From: Nonomuraea basaltis
Lineage (GTDB): Bacteria; Actinomycetota; Actinomycetes; Streptosporangiales; Streptosporangiaceae
Reading direction: 5' to 3'
Length of the DNA stretch: 53,326 nt
Assembly: GCF_005893125.1 (NCBI RefSeq)
Contig: NZ_VCJS01000077.1
Span: 1-53,326, forward strand
Positions 50,698 to 53,326 of this stretch are shown here, one piece after another. A program made the translations under genes and the position numbers. The notes under the pieces were generated by a model. The model was not told the origin of the DNA and ran no database searches. It worked only from the letters and a program-made list of their open reading frames with translations. Numbering within the stretch: the first letter of the stretch is position 1; each line of letters opens with the position of its first letter.

Positions 50698-51048
50698 ATG
50701 ACGATCCAGGAGGCCGCGCAGCGGTCGGGCCTGAGCGCTCACACGCTTCGTTACTACGAGCGCATCGGGCTCATCCACTCCGTCGGCCGCAACGGCAGCG
50801 GGCACCGCGACTACGCGGAGGAGGACCTGCGGTGGCTGGAGTTCCTCACCAAGCTGCGGACGACCGGCATGCCGATCGCCGACATGTGCCGCTACGCGGA
50901 GCTGCGCCGCATGGGCGGGCACACCGCCGACGAGCGCCGGCAGATGCTGGAGCTGCACCGGGAGCGCGTCAGGAGCAGGATCGCCGAGCTCACCCAGGAC
51001 CTGAAGGTGCTGGACTACAAGATCGACCTCTACGGGGGACACGCATGA
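50698..51048 (+). CDS. MerR-family regulator (AdhR/YraB-like)
   Basis: 116 residues. The winged helix (TIQEAAQRSGLSAHTLRYYERIGLIHSVGRNGSGHRDY) and dimer helix fit the small MerR group that controls aldo/keto reductases and alcohol dehydrogenases in response to aldehydes or quinones. There is one cysteine (DMCRY), a possible site for electrophile sensing. No ribosome site lies before the ATG, in line with a leaderless start. The stop overlaps the aldo/keto reductase start (ATGA). It probably activates its own operon. Confidence 0.93.
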   Translation: MTIQEAAQRSGLSAHTLRYYERIGLIHSVGRNGSGHRDYAEEDLRWLEFLTKLRTTGMPIADMCRYAELRRMGGHTADERRQMLELHRERVRSRIAELTQDLKVLDYKIDLYGGHA

Positions 51049-52025
51049 ACAGGCGCATTCTCGGAACCGGCGGCCCTCGGGTCTCCGCGCTCGGCCTCGG
51101 CTGCATGGGCATGTCCGAGTTCTACGGCAAGGGCGATGAGAAGGAGTCGACGGCCGTCATCCACCGCGCCCTCGACCTCGGCGTAACCTTCCTCGACACG
51201 GCGGACATGTACGGCCAGGGCGCCAACGAGGAGCTGGTCGGCCGCGCCGTCAAGGACCGGCGTGCCGAGGTGGTGCTGGCCACCAAGTTCGGCGTCAAGC
51301 GCGAGGGCGGCAGCCGCTCGGTCGAGAACAGCCCGGAGTACATCAGGGCCGCGTGCGACGCCTCGCTCCGCCGCCTCGGCGTCGACCACATCGATCTCTA
51401 CTACATGCACCGCCGCAACCCGGCGGTCCCGATCGAGGAATCGGTCGGAGCCATGGCGGAGCTGGTCGAGCAGGGCAAGGTACGCCACCTCGGCCTGTCC
51501 GAAGTGAGCGCGGCGACGCTGCGCGCGGCGTCCGCCGTGCACCCGATCGCCGCGCTGCAGAGCGAGTACTCCCTGTTCACCCGGGGCATCGAGACGGAGA
51601 TCCTGCCTGCGGCCCGCGAGCTGGGGATCGCCCTGGTGGCGTATTCGCCGATCAGCCGCGGTTTCCTGACCGGCGCGCTGCCGCCGGCCGGCGAGCTGCC
51701 CGCCGACGACTTCCGCCGGAGCATGCCGCGCTACACGGGCGAGAACGCCGAGCACAACACGGCGCTGGTGGCCGAGGTACGGAAGATCGCCGACGCGGCG
51801 GGCGTCACGGCGGCGCAACTCGCCCTGGCCTGGGTGCTCGCTCAGGGGGAGGACGTCGTGCCGATCCCGGGCACCAAGCGGTTGAAGTATCTGGAGGAGA
51901 ACGCGGCCGCGGCGGACATCACGCTGACGCCCGGGCAACTGGCGGCGCTGGCGGCGGCCGTGCCGGTGGATGCGGTGCGCGGCGAACGCTACCCCGGCGG
52001 GAGGGTGACGGAGCTGGAGCACTGA
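51045..52025 (+). CDS. Aldo/keto reductase
   Basis: 326 residues, TIM barrel. Catalytic tetrad visible as Asp and Tyr in FLDTADMYG, Lys in LATKFG and His in LYYMHRRNP. It begins RRILGTGGPRVSALGLGCMGMSEFYG, typical of the AKR11/13-like group that reduces aldehydes with NADPH. Coupled by ATGA to the MerR gene, so its likely role is detoxification of reactive aldehydes. Converges with the MEDS gene. Confidence 0.93.
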   Translation: MNRRILGTGGPRVSALGLGCMGMSEFYGKGDEKESTAVIHRALDLGVTFLDTADMYGQGANEELVGRAVKDRRAEVVLATKFGVKREGGSRSVENSPEYIRAACDASLRRLGVDHIDLYYMHRRNPAVPIEESVGAMAELVEQGKVRHLGLSEVSAATLRAASAVHPIAALQSEYSLFTRGIETEILPAARELGIALVAYSPISRGFLTGALPPAGELPADDFRRSMPRYTGENAEHNTALVAEVRKIADAAGVTAAQLALAWVLAQGEDVVPIPGTKRLKYLEENAAAADITLTPGQLAALAAAVPVDAVRGERYPGGRVTELEH

Positions 52026-52027
52026 GG

Positions 52028-52948
52028 TCACAGGGCGTCGAAGTAGGCGCGGACGGTGGTCGCGCCGGCCCGGGTGTGCACGCGCACGAGATCGCTGAGC
52101 AGGTTGACGATGAGCAGGCCGCGCGAGCCCGCGCTGCGCGGATCGACCGGCCGGCGGCCCGCCAGCGGGTCGGTGATGTGCCCCGTGTCGCTGACCTCGC
52201 ACACCAGCAGGCCGGCCTCCGCCCACACCCTGATCGTGCCGGAGCCGCCGCCGTGGTCGAGGCTGTTGGCGCCCAGCTCGGCCACGGCCAGCCGGACGTC
52301 GTCGAGCCGGTCGCCGGTGAAGCCCAGCAGGGCGGCCTGCCGCGCGGCCAGGCCCCGCGCCGCCGACAGGTTGGTGTGGTCGAAGCGCAGCGACAGGCAC
52401 TCCTTCGGCTCGTCCAGCGGCCTGTTGTGCCCGTCGACCACCCGATCGGGCGCGTAGTCGTCGCTGTGCCACTCCCCCGAGACGTCGCGCAGCACGGGAT
52501 GGGTGCGCGCGGCCTCGCGGATGATGGCGGAGTCCAGGCCCACGGCGTCGTACGGGCACAGGATCGTGGCGGGCCGGCCCGCGAACGACAGGTTGATCAG
52601 CGCCTCGTGCTGGGCGCACGCGGGGTATTCCGCCGCGCTGCGCCCTGGCCAGATCGGCTCGCCGATGATCCGCACGCGGTCGTGGGGATGCCGGTCGGCG
52701 AAGTCGCGCAGCACGGCGGGGATGATCCGCCCCGGGTTGCGCCCGGCCACGCTCATGTCGAGCAACCGCACCGCCTCGGCGTCCGCGCCGAGTTCGGCCT
52801 CGATCATGGCGAGATTCCTGCCGGGGACCGCGACCGCGACGGGCTCTCCCGCGGCCAGTCCCTCTCGCACGAAGGCCGTGGTGGCAGCTACGTACTCCAG
52901 GTCGCTCCGGTAGATGAGCGCCGGGTGCGAGAACGGTTCGGCCAGCAT
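52028..52948 (-). CDS. MEDS-domain sensor fused to an anti-sigma-factor-type ATPase
   Basis: 306 residues. The N-terminal MEDS domain (HPALIYRSDLEYVAATTAFVREGLAAGEPVAVAVP to LCPYDAVGLD) is a likely ligand or redox sensor. The C-terminal HATPase domain (about 190-305) has the N box ELGANSLDHGGG and G1 region EVSDTGHI, as in RsbW/SpoIIAB serine kinases. Such fusions are very common in actinomycetes and modulate alternative sigma factors or antagonists. The partner is unknown. ATG at 52948. Confidence 0.9.
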   Translation of the reverse strand: MLAEPFSHPALIYRSDLEYVAATTAFVREGLAAGEPVAVAVPGRNLAMIEAELGADAEAVRLLDMSVAGRNPGRIIPAVLRDFADRHPHDRVRIIGEPIWPGRSAAEYPACAQHEALINLSFAGRPATILCPYDAVGLDSAIIREAARTHPVLRDVSGEWHSDDYAPDRVVDGHNRPLDEPKECLSLRFDHTNLSAARGLAARQAALLGFTGDRLDDVRLAVAELGANSLDHGGGSGTIRVWAEAGLLVCEVSDTGHITDPLAGRRPVDPRSAGSRGLLIVNLLSDLVRVHTRAGATTVRAYFDAL

Positions 52949-53244
52949 CAGACTTCACGCTACCCAAGGATGATGACTTCATGGCGATCCGTTGGGTACC
53001 TAATGCGTTGTGAAGAGAGTCCAGGTCATCCGCCGCCCCCAGTACACACGACGGCTGCAACCGCTCGATCTGCGCACCCCCTCTGGCCGCCGGCTCCCGT
53101 TCTGAGCGTGGCGAATCTATGCTCGTCAAACGCTCCTCGGCCTTAAGGCCGGGGGCCTTGCCCGGCGTGGACGGCCGTGCGCCGTAGGCGGGTGGGCCCT
53201 GTTTGACCAGCCCGAGCCATCACCGGCAAGGAGGTGCATCCTTG
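52949..53244. other. Intergenic region with a structured leader
   Basis: About 296 bases between the divergent MEDS gene and the last start codon. It contains a perfect 12-base palindrome GGCCTTAAGGCC (53139-53150) and a following hairpin CCGGG (53149-53153) with CCCGG (53161-53165). I recognise no known riboswitch class. Confidence 0.45.
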
Positions 53245-53326
53245 ATGGCTACGTTTCACGCAGGACAGCAGACCCACCGTGCCGTGCTTCCTCAGCGGCA
53301 CGCTCTGGAACCTGTCTTCGCAGACA
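53245..53326 (+). CDS. N-terminus of an unidentified protein (partial)
   Basis: AAGGAGG stands 10 bases before ATG 53245. The frame stays open to the window edge and gives MATFHAGQQTHRAVLPQ and about 10 more residues. The ribosome binding site is near perfect, so the gene is probably real and well expressed. The short stretch is not enough to name a family. Confidence 0.65.
   Translation, partial: MATFHAGQQTHRAVLPQRHALEPVFAD

Noticed and set aside
53101..53244. The final leader as a c-di-AMP (ydaO-type) or cobalamin riboswitch
   Set aside because: I could not find the conserved core segments of either class; only generic stems are visible.

Overview
The window is very GC-rich, uses many GTG and some TTG starts, and carries families typical of soil actinomycetes: a SARP-type regulator with an ATPase domain, an ECF sigma factor with fused membrane domains, Roadblock proteins, a MEDS/anti-sigma sensor and DUF4184/DUF4235/DUF2079 proteins. 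I read it as chromosomal DNA of a filamentous actinobacterium, perhaps Streptosporangiales. That placement is inference from style, not a database match. I see no rRNA, tRNA, CRISPR array, transposase or phage gene.

Layout. 0.1-0.6 kb: end of a secreted protein and a small conserved protein. 0.7-7.6 kb: a complete-looking catabolic set for gamma-resorcylate/resorcinol (ACMSD-type decarboxylase; divergent operon of FAD hydroxylase, AAHS-type MFS importer, maleylacetate reductase, hydroxyquinol 1,2-dioxygenase, then an IclR regulator). 7.7-8.9 kb: a MerR regulator divergent from a metallo-beta-lactamase-fold protein that has lost its metal motif. 8.9-23.6 kb: a run of minus-strand genes. Read 5' to 3' it holds a CDF-like protein, a solute-binding/VWA protein, an ECF sigma factor fused to a zinc anti-sigma-like domain plus an outside domain, then a surface-glycan operon (small membrane protein, CelD-like GNAT, two GT2 enzymes, polysaccharide deacetylase, flippase, 1051-residue membrane protein, DUF418 protein).

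23.8-31.6 kb: DUF4184 protein, SpoU-family RNA methyltransferase, small secreted protein, drug-type MFS pump with divergent LysR regulator, and a large zinc-ribbon membrane protein. 31.5-34.2 kb: a HEAT-like protein and a Roadblock/DUF4388-like trio, flanked by two short relics that match the SpoU gene. 34.2-40 kb: FAD monooxygenase, DUF4235, CutA-like protein, a broken LacI regulator, secreted proteins, a D,D-carboxypeptidase, YegP-like protein, and a DedA-like protein behind a good iron-box match.

40-48.2 kb: SARP-ATPase-TPR regulator, an LPG-synthase-type membrane protein, PIG-L deacetylase and GT4 glycosyltransferase sharing a tiny divergent palindromic promoter region, and a DUF2079 membrane protein. 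48.2-53.3 kb: a lipoprotein whose ribosome binding site lies in a hairpin, a decayed TetR gene, universal stress protein, DUF998 protein, a MerR-aldo/keto reductase operon with a textbook 19-bp-spacer promoter, a MEDS-ATPase protein, and the first codons of a further gene behind a structured leader. The most unusual items are the sigma/anti-sigma/outside-domain fusion next to the glycan operon, the SpoU relics, the GTPase-less Roadblock trio, the 17-bp tandem repeats at a gene end and the iron box on the DedA-like gene.
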